A stretch of 38,022 nucleotides of DNA from positions 1 to 38,022 of the forward strand of contig JAICQO010000067.1 of NCBI GenBank assembly GCA_025937835.1, given 5' to 3'. The DNA is from Polyangiaceae bacterium (GTDB lineage: Bacteria > Myxococcota_A > Polyangia > Polyangiales > Polyangiaceae). Each line of letters begins with the position of its first letter. Positions within the stretch are counted from its first letter, which is position 1. The translations under genes and the position numbers were made by a program. Under the pieces are notes generated by a model. The model was not told where the DNA came from. It made no database searches and was given only the letters and a program-made list of their open reading frames with translations. Below are positions 26,079-33,606 of the stretch, piece after piece.

Positions 26079-28517
26079 ATGTTGCGAGGGCTTTCGATTC
26101 AGGCGGCGCCGTTGGCGATGCTCGGTGTGCTGTGGCCTCCTTTCTGTGACCTTCCAGACTGGCCCGGCGGCGGTGGGGGCGGCGGCGGAGCGCCGAGCGG
26201 CGGGGCGACCACGGGTGGCGTCGCGGGGGGCGTGGCGGGAGAGGGCGGAGACGGGGGATCGGGAGGAGCGGTGCCCGAGGCAGGCGACCCCGTGCTGGGT
26301 TGCGCCGGCGGCAAGTGGCGGTCGTCGCAGGCGCGCCTCGAGATCCTGACGAGTATGGGCCCCGGCGGGGCGCAGCTGTGGAAGCTGAGCGCCGACGGTG
26401 AGGTGGTGATCGCCCACTACGTCGTCGACGAGGACCCCGCGTCCGAACCCGAAGGCCACCGCCCTGTCGTCTGGAAGGACCGCGCCTGGCACCAGCTGGA
26501 CTCCGAAACCCTCGGCATCCCCACGGCCGTCAATTGCGACGGAAGCGTGATCGCCGGGCAGGCCACGTCCGTGGATGCCTTCATCAAGCGGGCGGGCGAG
26601 CCGCCGCTGATCGTGCCCGGGAAAGCGCCGACCTGGGCCGCCATTCCGTCGGACCTTTCAGCGGACGGAACCCGCGTCCTCGGTAACTACACCACGATCG
26701 AGCCTGGGCCGGACGCCGGCCAAACCATACCCGTGCTGTGGACGAGTGACGGCGACGAAACGCTCCTCGAGCCACCCGGCGAACCGCGTACCGCTCGCCA
26801 TCTGCGCTACGACGGCTCGCTGCTCGCCGGGCACAGGAACGTCTGTTGGTCCTCGATGTTCTGTGCGGACCTGGCGGGTCTGTTCGTCTCGCCCGTTCCC
26901 CTGGACGAGACGCTGTATCCCGGCATGCCCTGGAGCATCATGAGCTCCGATCTGTCGACGTCGACCGGCGCTCGCCTGCCGCCAGGATTCTACTACGCCG
27001 AAGGCGAGCACGAGATCGCGCTGTTTCGACGACCCGATCAGCTCACGCTGCTGCCGTGTCCGACCTCGAGCCCGTGCGAGGCAGTGGCGATCAGCTCGCG
27101 CGGCAACATCGTGCTCGTGAACGATAACTCCACTCTCCCGCAGACATACATTTGGACGGCCGAGCACGGCTATCGAGATGTCGGCACGTTGCTGGCCCAA
27201 AACGGCGTCCTCACCCAGGACTTCGTGTTCATCGGCCTCGACATGTCCGACGACGGGCGCGTGATCCTGGGTCATGGAGAGATCACGCGCGAACCGAACA
27301 GCTCTCCAGAATCCCACCGATTCCGTATCGTCTGGCCCAGGAGCGTCTACGAGACGCCAGAGTCGCCAGGCGGCGATGGTGGCAGCGGCGGCGCCGGGGG
27401 CGCGGGCGAAGGCAGCGGCGGCGAAGCCGGGGCGGGCGGAGCGGAGCCTGAAGTGGGCGAGCCCGTGCTCGGTTGTGCCGCCGGGGAATCGCCGTCCCAA
27501 GCCCGCTTCGAGCGGCTGCCGGAGCTGCCTTTCGACGACGTCGCAGGACAGTTCGCGTCGTGGAAAGTGAGCGCGGACGGTGAAGTGGTGATTACCGACT
27601 ACACCATCGACCCGGCGCTCTCTGGCGAGCCCGACGGCCATCGCCCCGTGTTCTGGAAAGGCGGCGTCTGGGACTGGGTAGACGCGGAAACCACCGGTAT
27701 CCCGACCGCCGTCAGCTGCGACGGGTCGGTGATTGTCGGGCGGAAGGCGGGTCTGGATGGCTTCATCAAGAAGGCCGGTACGCCGCTCGTCGTCTTGCTC
27801 GGCGAAGAACCCTACTGGGCCGCCACTCCGTACGCCACGTCCGCGGACGGTACCGTCATTGCGGGCGATCTGCGGCGTGCCGAAGCCGGGACCGATGAGG
27901 CTCGGCCCGTCGTGTGGGCGCCCGACGGAGAGGACAACTACCTCGCGACCTACGAGCTGCGCTCGCTTCGCCACGTGCGCTACGACGGTGAGCTACTGGG
28001 TGGGGCGCTGAACCATTGCTACACGGGTTTAGGGTGCCCTGGCACCAGCGGCTTGTTCTTCACGCGCCTGCCTTTGAGCGTGCCATACGAAGAGACCGTG
28101 TACTCGGAGGCACCGTGGGAATTCATCAGCTCCGACTTCTCGACCGCGGCGGGCCACAACGCGCCTCCGCACTACAGCCATAGCTCCCTGGATTATGAAG
28201 TCCCAATCTTCCGACCGCCTCATGACCTCACCGTAGTGCCCTGTCCAGTTTCGGAGTTTTGCGATGTGGTGGCCATCAGCTCGCGCGGCAACATCGTGCT
28301 CGTGGACGACCACGTGTGGACTGCCGAGCACGGCTATCGAAGCCTCGTCGACTTGCTCGCCGCCGACGGAGTTCGGTTTCAGGACTTCAGCTTTTTCCCC
28401 GACGACATGTCCGACGACGGTCGCGTGATCGTGGGCTCCGGCTCGCTCACGTACGAAAATGGGGAGCACGAAGAGGGCCACTTCCGGTTGCTCGTGCCCC
28501 GCGACTTCTACGAATGA
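26079..28517 (+). CDS. HAF-like repeat surface protein, two fused domains
   Basis: An 812-residue protein made of two copies of the neighbouring gene's domain. Domain 1 is about residues 65-425 and domain 2 about 455-812, joined by a Gly/Ala/Glu-rich linker like the N-terminal linkers. Both begin with the phrase PVLGCA and both end with a DDGRVI..G repeat. Matching blocks: GHRPVVWKDRAW and GHRPVFWKGGVW, TAVNCDGSVIAG and TAVSCDGSVIVG, LSADGTRVLGN and TSADGTVIAGD, LRYDGSLLAG and VRYDGELLGG, plus ISSRGNIVLV in both. Each domain keeps Cys pairs at the NxC...C and PCP...C positions. N-terminus MLRGLSIQAAPLAMLGVLWP then PFCD. It looks like an in-frame fusion or duplication of a secreted module. Confidence 0.82.
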   Translation: MLRGLSIQAAPLAMLGVLWPPFCDLPDWPGGGGGGGGAPSGGATTGGVAGGVAGEGGDGGSGGAVPEAGDPVLGCAGGKWRSSQARLEILTSMGPGGAQLWKLSADGEVVIAHYVVDEDPASEPEGHRPVVWKDRAWHQLDSETLGIPTAVNCDGSVIAGQATSVDAFIKRAGEPPLIVPGKAPTWAAIPSDLSADGTRVLGNYTTIEPGPDAGQTIPVLWTSDGDETLLEPPGEPRTARHLRYDGSLLAGHRNVCWSSMFCADLAGLFVSPVPLDETLYPGMPWSIMSSDLSTSTGARLPPGFYYAEGEHEIALFRRPDQLTLLPCPTSSPCEAVAISSRGNIVLVNDNSTLPQTYIWTAEHGYRDVGTLLAQNGVLTQDFVFIGLDMSDDGRVILGHGEITREPNSSPESHRFRIVWPRSVYETPESPGGDGGSGGAGGAGEGSGGEAGAGGAEPEVGEPVLGCAAGESPSQARFERLPELPFDDVAGQFASWKVSADGEVVITDYTIDPALSGEPDGHRPVFWKGGVWDWVDAETTGIPTAVSCDGSVIVGRKAGLDGFIKKAGTPLVVLLGEEPYWAATPYATSADGTVIAGDLRRAEAGTDEARPVVWAPDGEDNYLATYELRSLRHVRYDGELLGGALNHCYTGLGCPGTSGLFFTRLPLSVPYEETVYSEAPWEFISSDFSTAAGHNAPPHYSHSSLDYEVPIFRPPHDLTVVPCPVSEFCDVVAISSRGNIVLVDDHVWTAEHGYRSLVDLLAADGVRFQDFSFFPDDMSDDGRVIVGSGSLTYENGEHEEGHFRLLVPRDFYE

Positions 28518-28535
28518 GCTCTCGCTCTCTCTCGC

Positions 28536-29300
28536 TCAGGGCGCGTTGCAGGCACGGAGCTCTCGGGAGGCGATCTCGGTCAGCTTACCGTCGGTCGCCG
28601 TCAGCAGGTCGACGAGACGCTGGCCCGAGCAATCCCCGCCGTCGTTCGCGCGAGTCACGCGCAGCGCGGTTCGCCCGTCGGGCAGGCGTACGAAGCCGGC
28701 GAGCTGGGTCGTGGCCGGCGACTCCTCGCCCGGGACTTCGAAGCCGTCGTAGCCGATGAGCCCCAGCAAACGCCATCCCGCTGAATCCGGAGTCGGCGGC
28801 ACGAACGCCAACAGCGCCCGCGTGGACGTCACACCGCGGCGGCGGGCGGCCGCGCATGGCTCGGTCCCGGCGATGTAACGGATCTCGCCGACGACCTCGT
28901 CCCCCGCCTTGCCGTCGAGGTCGGTGGCGCACGAAATGCTCACCTGCTCGACGCAACCGCTCGGGGCCATCCAGTCCGCCACCGGGTCCCACGCAGCCCG
29001 CGCGGCCTCGAGCAGCGGTGCGCGCTCGGTCGCCGACAACACGCGCCGCACCCTGCCGCGCCCGACCGCAGCGCACGGCGCCGGCTTCACCGACGGCAGC
29101 GCCAGTGGATCGAGCGGCTCCGGACTCGGGCTCGCGCTCGAGCTCGAAGGCGGAGCCGGCGCTGCCGAAGGCGGGCGTAGCGGGGCCGACGAGCTCGACG
29201 ACGCGCTGGGCCGCGTACCCGCGGTGGGCGCCGAGCGGCAGCCGAGCACCAGCAAGGTGCAGCACACGCCCAGAGCCGCTATCGCTTCCTGAATCCGCAT
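28536..29300 (-). CDS. Putative lipoprotein with Ser/Pro linker
   Basis: A 254-residue protein of unknown function. Lipoprotein signal with lipobox LLVLGC (Cys at 21), then a low-complexity Ser/Pro/Ala linker (about 25-70). The globular part has three to four Cys (APCAAVGRG, GCVEQVSISC, EPCAAARR, GGDCSGQR) and the acidic phrase ATDLDGKAGDEVVGEIRY. ATG 29300 is chosen for the signal peptide; the longer frame to 29702 is antisense to the regulator gene. It ends tail to tail with the repeat-protein gene 18 bases away. It lies downstream of the sigma-54 activator on the same strand with a 40-base gap, so the two may share a transcript. Confidence 0.72.
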   Translation of the reverse strand: MRIQEAIAALGVCCTLLVLGCRSAPTAGTRPSASSSSSAPLRPPSAAPAPPSSSSASPSPEPLDPLALPSVKPAPCAAVGRGRVRRVLSATERAPLLEAARAAWDPVADWMAPSGCVEQVSISCATDLDGKAGDEVVGEIRYIAGTEPCAAARRRGVTSTRALLAFVPPTPDSAGWRLLGLIGYDGFEVPGEESPATTQLAGFVRLPDGRTALRVTRANDGGDCSGQRLVDLLTATDGKLTEIASRELRACNAP

Positions 29301-29340
29301 CCAACCCCGAGTATGACGAACCTTGCCCGCGGACGCTCGC

Positions 29341-30972
29341 TCAACGTGGCCCGGCGGACTCGTACTTTCGCAGCTTGCGGTACAGCGTGGCCACGCCGAT
29401 CTGGAGCTGCTCGGCCGCCGCGGCCTTGTTGCCGCGATTCGATCGGAGGACGGCCAGGATGTAATCACGCTCGACGTCCTCCAGCGTACGCACCTCGCCC
29501 GGTGCGTACGCGCTCGGGATGGCATGCCCGACTTCTTCGGGGAGGTCGTCGACATCGATGCGGCTGCCCCGGGCGAGCACGACGGCCCGCTCGATGGCGT
29601 TCTCGAGCTCGCGAACGTTTCCCGGCCACGCGTACCGCAAGAGCTGGTTGGCCGCCGCAGGGGTGATCCCGGTGACCTTCCGGCGCATGCGCTCTGCCGC
29701 ACTTGCGAGGATGGTGCGCGCGAGTGCCAGGACGTCTTCGCGCCGTTCGCGCAGTGGCGGCACCCGCAGCTCCACGACGCGGAGGCGGTAGTACAGATCT
29801 CGTCGGAATCGCCCGGCTTGAACCTCGGTCGGGAGGTCGCGGTTGGTTGCCGCTAGCACTCGGACGTCGATGTTCCGGGTCTTGCTTTCCCCAACGCGCC
29901 GAACCTCGCGCTCCTGCAAGGTGCGTAGCAGTTTGACCTGCATGGTGTGAGGGACCTCGCCGATTTCATCGAGTAAGAGCGTGCCGCCGTTCGCGGCTTC
30001 GAAGATGCCGACTCGATCCTGGGTAGCACCGGTGAAAGCGCCCTTTGCGTGACCGAAGAGCTCCGATTCGAGCAAACCCTCGGGCACCGCGCCGCAGTTG
30101 ATCGCGAGGAATGGTCCATCTGGTCGCGCAGACTCATCGTGGATCAGCCGCGCGATGCGCTCCTTTCCGACCCCGCTCTCGCCCGTGACGAGCACGGTCG
30201 AGTCGACTCGTGCAACGCGGCGCGCGAGGTCCAGGACGCGCAGCATGGCTGCGCTGCGGGCGACGAGCCCCGAGCGGTCGAGCTCCGGAGCTTCGCGACC
30301 GAGCTCCATTTTTCGAGCCCGCAGGCGTCGCTCGACGCGCTTGAGCTCCGTCGTCACTTGGCGGAGTGACTCCTCGAGCGGCTCCTTGTCGTAAAAATGC
30401 AGATGCGCCGCTACTTTTCCGGTCCAGTGCTCACGCAATCGACCGACGAGAGAACAGACGGCATCCCCTTTGCCCACGCAACGCTCCTCGAGGCAGAGGA
30501 CCTCGCGACCGTGGCAGAACGAGAGATAGCCGCTAGCGAAACCCGTGAGGGTCCAGCACACCGGCTCCTCTGCGCGCCCGAGGTGGAGCAAGTGCTGCTC
30601 GGCCTCGTACGAGTCGTGCCAGACCGCTTCGACGAAAGGCTGCCGCCCGGAGGAGTCGTTCCGACGAGAAGCTTCGGCCACCACCATGCCTTGCAAGCTG
30701 TGTAGACGCGCACCCGCGTCTTGCCACTCGGACTCGTTGTCCCACGGAAAGGCGCTCTTCAGAGCCTCCGCGGTACGCCAGCCGTGTGCGTACCCGAAAC
30801 GCGTCAGAACGCCGTGCGCTCCTGCCACGCCCAGGAGCTCGACGAGCTCGCGTCGCAGAATCCCGAGTGCGACCGCGTCCAAGAGCAGCGCGCGCTGCCC
30901 CGCGAAGCGCAGCACGCCTCCGAGGGGTTCGAACTGCAGCAGCTCGCGCAAGTCGAGATCGGAAGCTTTCAT
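29341..30972 (-). CDS. XylR/DmpR-type sigma-54-dependent activator
   Basis: A 543-residue regulator with three parts. Residues 1-175 form the XylR_N plus V4R sensor: the zinc site Cys139, Glu162, Cys165, Cys173 matches the spacing in the phenol sensor MopR/DmpR, and His91 and Trp118 lie where the phenol-contact His and Trp are expected. Residues about 235-470 are the AAA+ domain with Walker A GESGVGK (264-270) and GAFTGA (311-316), which contacts sigma-54. The C-terminus (about 500-540) is a Fis-type helix-turn-helix ([20 protein letters not shown]). Family behaviour: ligand binding relieves repression by the sensor domain and allows ATP-driven promoter opening. It is divergent from a sigma-54 promoter at 31069. 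The ligand is unproven. Confidence 0.95.
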   Translation of the reverse strand: MKASDLDLRELLQFEPLGGVLRFAGQRALLLDAVALGILRRELVELLGVAGAHGVLTRFGYAHGWRTAEALKSAFPWDNESEWQDAGARLHSLQGMVVAEASRRNDSSGRQPFVEAVWHDSYEAEQHLLHLGRAEEPVCWTLTGFASGYLSFCHGREVLCLEERCVGKGDAVCSLVGRLREHWTGKVAAHLHFYDKEPLEESLRQVTTELKRVERRLRARKMELGREAPELDRSGLVARSAAMLRVLDLARRVARVDSTVLVTGESGVGKERIARLIHDESARPDGPFLAINCGAVPEGLLESELFGHAKGAFTGATQDRVGIFEAANGGTLLLDEIGEVPHTMQVKLLRTLQEREVRRVGESKTRNIDVRVLAATNRDLPTEVQAGRFRRDLYYRLRVVELRVPPLRERREDVLALARTILASAAERMRRKVTGITPAAANQLLRYAWPGNVRELENAIERAVVLARGSRIDVDDLPEEVGHAIPSAYAPGEVRTLEDVERDYILAVLRSNRGNKAAAAEQLQIGVATLYRKLRKYESAGPR

Positions 30973-30981
30973 GGTGGTCCA

Positions 30982-31016
30982 CTATCAATTCGAGAATAAA
31001 CTTATCACTTTGATAG
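30982..31016. promoter_or_regulatory. Possible enhancer site for the sigma-54 activator
   Basis: CTATCAA at 30982-30988 and TTGATAG at 31010-31016 form a 7-bp inverted repeat with 21 bases between. It is AT-rich relative to its surroundings and lies about 50 bases upstream of the sigma-54 promoter. XylR/DmpR upstream sites are also TTGAT/ATCAA-type dyads, so this is a reasonable activator site; it would also overlap the regulator's own promoter. Confidence 0.45.
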
Positions 31017-31068
31017 CGGAGGCCGCGATCCGTTCGCATAAGTAACTGAATTTACAGAGCGTCTCCGG

Positions 31069-31084
31069 TGGTACGGTGCTTGCT
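31069..31084 (+). promoter_or_regulatory. Sigma-54 (-24/-12) promoter
   Basis: TGGTACGGTGCTTGCT matches the consensus TGGCACG-N4-TTGCW at every defined position except one (T for C). GG at -24 and GC at -12 are 10 bases apart, the required spacing. It points away from the sigma-54 activator gene toward the small gene at 31258 and the phospholipase-D-like gene. Confidence 0.75.
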
Positions 31085-31257
31085 TTAGCCTGTATAAACG
31101 CCGGACGACGTCGCGCTGAAGGGAGACGGTCGCGCCGCGCAGGACCTCGATCGTTTGCGCGATCGCCTGCTGACCGGGTGTTCGTTGCCTCCGCCGCACT
31201 ATCACGCAGTCGTGGCAGTGGCGCCTGAGTTCACCGACAGACGGAAGGAGAGAACAA

Positions 31258-31434
31258 ATGGGATCATGGAAGGAGAGCATGGAGAGTGACCGCACCAGAC
31301 AGAACGGCAGTGCAGACCGCGCTGCCCTCGCGCGCTGGGAGGGTGAAGGCGGCCGTACCCTCGACGAAGACCGCTTGCCGGCCAACGACGGACGAGCAAA
31401 AGACGAGCGTGCGCCTGCTCGACCGGGCCGTTGA
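31258..31434 (+). CDS. Small basic/acidic protein, 58 residues
   Basis: An open frame starting MGSWKESMESDRTRQNG and ending in PARPGR before TGA. It is preceded by GGAAGGAGAG with a 6-base spacer, one of the best ribosome sites in the window. The sequence is highly charged, with no membrane helix or Cys; the block ALARWEGEGG resembles a phrase I associate with small uncharacterised bacterial proteins. It lies about 160 bases downstream of the predicted sigma-54 start point and 63 bases before the phospholipase-D-like gene, so the three would form one transcript. Function unknown; coding status rests on the ribosome site and context. Confidence 0.5.
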   Translation: MGSWKESMESDRTRQNGSADRAALARWEGEGGRTLDEDRLPANDGRAKDERAPARPGR

Positions 31435-31497
31435 CCGGCGCTGCTCAGGTGACGAAAGGCATCGCGCAGCCTGCGATGCCGGTTGGATGAGTTTCGC

Positions 31498-32955
31498 ATG
31501 CCTATCGAACGTCCCGAAAATTCTACGCCGCAGCTGCGCGAGCTCGCCGATCGCATGTTCTCGCGCGCCGCGGGCGCCGCGCTCATCGCTGGCAACCACG
31601 TGCGCCTCTTGGAGGATGGCCGCGAAAACTACCCGGCGTGGCTCGCGGCCATCCGCTCGGCACAGAAGCAGGTTCACTTCGAGAACTACTTCGTTCTGGA
31701 CGACGAGGTCGGGAACGAGTTAGCAGAAGCCTTCACCGCCAAGGCGCGTGAAGGGGTTCGCGTACGCGTCCTCTACGACTGGCTGGGCGGTTTGGGCAAA
31801 ACTTCCCGGGCTTTTTGGCGGAAGCTTCGCGCCGCTGGCGTGGAGGTCCGGGTCCACAACCCAGCGGTACTCTCGAGCCCGCATCGCTGGCTATCGCGCG
31901 ACCACCGAAAGACGCTGACCGTCGACGGCGCCGTAGGGTTCGTGAGCGGCCTCTGCGTGGGACGAATGTGGGTCGGGGATCCGGCGAGGAACGTCCTTCC
32001 GTGGCGTGACACCGGCGTCGAGATCCGCGGGCCCGCCGTGGCCGAGATTGCGAGGGCCTTCGCGCGCAGCTGGGCGCTCGCGGGCCCTCCGCTACCAGAA
32101 GGCGACGGTGTCCTCGAGCCGCCGCCCCCGGCAGGGGACGTGAGCCTGCGTATCGTCTCGAGCGACCCCGCTACCGCCAGCATGCTGCGCCTGGACCAAC
32201 TCGTCGCGTCGATCGCGCGCCGTCGCCTCTGGCTGACGGACGCCTACTACAGCGGCATTTCGTCGTATGTCCAGGCCTTGCGCGCCGCGGCCCTCGACGG
32301 CGTCGACGTGCGACTTCTCGTCCCTGGTGCGACCGATATCCCAATCCTCCAGCCGTTCTCGCGAGCAGGCTACCGAACGCTCCTCGAGGCCGGAGTCCGT
32401 GTCTTCGAGTGGAATGGCACCATGCTGCACGCCAAGACGGCCGTCGCCGACTGCCGCTGGGCGCGGGTTGGCTCCACGAACCTCAACGCCGCGAGCTGGC
32501 TCGGAAATTGGGAGCTCGACGCGGTCGTCGAGGACACCGCCTTCGCGACTCGGATGGAGGAAGCGTATCTGCGTGACCTCGAGAACTCGACCGAGCTCGT
32601 GTTGGACGAGCGACACAAGCTGTGCGCGCCCGGCCGTTCGCGAAAGCCGCGCGCCCCGATCAGACGCGGCTCTGGCAGCGCTGGTGCCGTCACGGCAGGT
32701 GCACTGCGCATCGGAAACGCGGTTGGCACCGTGCTGACCAGCCGCCGCGTGCTGGGCCCGACCGAGTGGCGGCTGACGAGCGGTGTGGGGCTGGCGCTGT
32801 GTGCGCTGTCGCTCTTGATTGCACTGTTCCCTCGCGCCTTCGCCTATCCAGTCGCCGCGCTGGGTCTGTGGGGAAGCGTCTTGTTACTCTGGAAGGCCAT
32901 CCGCTTGCGGCAGGCACCAAAGCCACCTGCGCCCGTCAGCCAGGGCGCGAAGTGA
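31498..32955 (+). CDS. Phospholipase D / cardiolipin synthase-like protein
   Basis: A 485-residue protein with two HKD motifs: HRKTLTVD (136-143) and HAKTAVAD (311-318). The second is followed by the usual GSTNLN. The N-terminal part (HFENYFVLDDEVG, then VRVRVLYDWLGG) is typical of ClsB-type cardiolipin synthases. Unlike ClsA it has no N-terminal membrane helices; instead the C-terminus has a hydrophobic pair (VGLALCALSLLIALFP and PVAALGLWGSVLLLWKAI, about 425-470) after an Arg-rich linker. Likely reaction: transfer of a phosphatidyl group to make cardiolipin or a related lipid. ATG 31498 is preferred over TTG 31483. Predicted to be under the sigma-54 promoter upstream. Confidence 0.9.
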   Translation: MPIERPENSTPQLRELADRMFSRAAGAALIAGNHVRLLEDGRENYPAWLAAIRSAQKQVHFENYFVLDDEVGNELAEAFTAKAREGVRVRVLYDWLGGLGKTSRAFWRKLRAAGVEVRVHNPAVLSSPHRWLSRDHRKTLTVDGAVGFVSGLCVGRMWVGDPARNVLPWRDTGVEIRGPAVAEIARAFARSWALAGPPLPEGDGVLEPPPPAGDVSLRIVSSDPATASMLRLDQLVASIARRRLWLTDAYYSGISSYVQALRAAALDGVDVRLLVPGATDIPILQPFSRAGYRTLLEAGVRVFEWNGTMLHAKTAVADCRWARVGSTNLNAASWLGNWELDAVVEDTAFATRMEEAYLRDLENSTELVLDERHKLCAPGRSRKPRAPIRRGSGSAGAVTAGALRIGNAVGTVLTSRRVLGPTEWRLTSGVGLALCALSLLIALFPRAFAYPVAALGLWGSVLLLWKAIRLRQAPKPPAPVSQGAK

Positions 32956-33037
32956 CAGAGCCGGCTTGCTCGAAGGCCAAGACTCGCGGAAGCTTGAGCG
33001 TCGGGCTTCCGCCACGCAACGCCCTGATAGAAGAGAC

Positions 33038-33580
33038 ATGCCTTCACCTGCTACCCCGCCTCGACGCCGCTTTCATGCCGTGGTCACGCTGTCGCTCGTG
33101 CTCTCCGCGGCGTCCGTGGGCAACGCGGAGCAGGCGCGCGGCTTGTCCTTGTTCACGATCTCGAAGAGCGAGAACAAGAACCAGGTGCAGTACGCGGTGC
33201 GCACGGACAAAAACTGTGCCCCTGCGTCGGCCGCGCCCGTGTTCGCCTACTGGCGCATGTTGGAGCAAGGTCCCAGTCGTGTGGCGCCGCTACTGCCGCG
33301 GGAAGAGCGCGCCTATGGCATCGCGAGTCAGAGCGTCGACGACAAGGGACGGATACGCTTGGTGCTCCGCGCGGTGCCGAACCGCGCGATCGTCGTGGAA
33401 ACCGGCCGCGCCGAAGACGGTTCGTGCCAGGCCCTCGCGAACATGCCCATCAGCGGGTCCCCTGCGTACCTCTTCGACGTGTACGTCAAACTGAAGTGGC
33501 CTGCCACCGTCGAGTACTTGCTTCTACGCGGCTGGTCACGGGATCGCAGCCACGTGCTGACGGAAAAGCTGAAACGTTGA
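33038..33580 (+). CDS. DUF4833 protein, exported
   Basis: A 180-residue protein of the DUF4833 family. A signal peptide lies at the N-terminus (RRRFHAVVTLSLVLSAASVGNA). The domain is marked by SKSENKNQVQYAVRTDKNC, APVFAYWRMLEQG, and a C-terminal Tyr/Leu/Lys-rich region (VKLKWPATVEYLLLRGW). Two Cys (DKNC and GSCQA) could pair. Family function is unknown. It lies 82 bases after the phospholipase-D-like gene, so it may be the last gene of that sigma-54 transcript. Confidence 0.82.
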   Translation: MPSPATPPRRRFHAVVTLSLVLSAASVGNAEQARGLSLFTISKSENKNQVQYAVRTDKNCAPASAAPVFAYWRMLEQGPSRVAPLLPREERAYGIASQSVDDKGRIRLVLRAVPNRAIVVETGRAEDGSCQALANMPISGSPAYLFDVYVKLKWPATVEYLLLRGWSRDRSHVLTEKLKR

Positions 33581-33606
33581 GCGCGGGGGGTGTCCAAGAC
33601 CGAAAG

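Noticed and set aside
26658-27974. 438-codon minus-strand frame opposite the two-domain repeat protein
   Set aside because: Antisense to a gene with clear repeat structure; the apparent repeats in it only mirror the coding repeats.
31483-31497. TTG start for the phospholipase-D-like gene
   Set aside because: ATG 31498 is five codons later with a GGATGAG-type site before it, and the added residues carry no family similarity.
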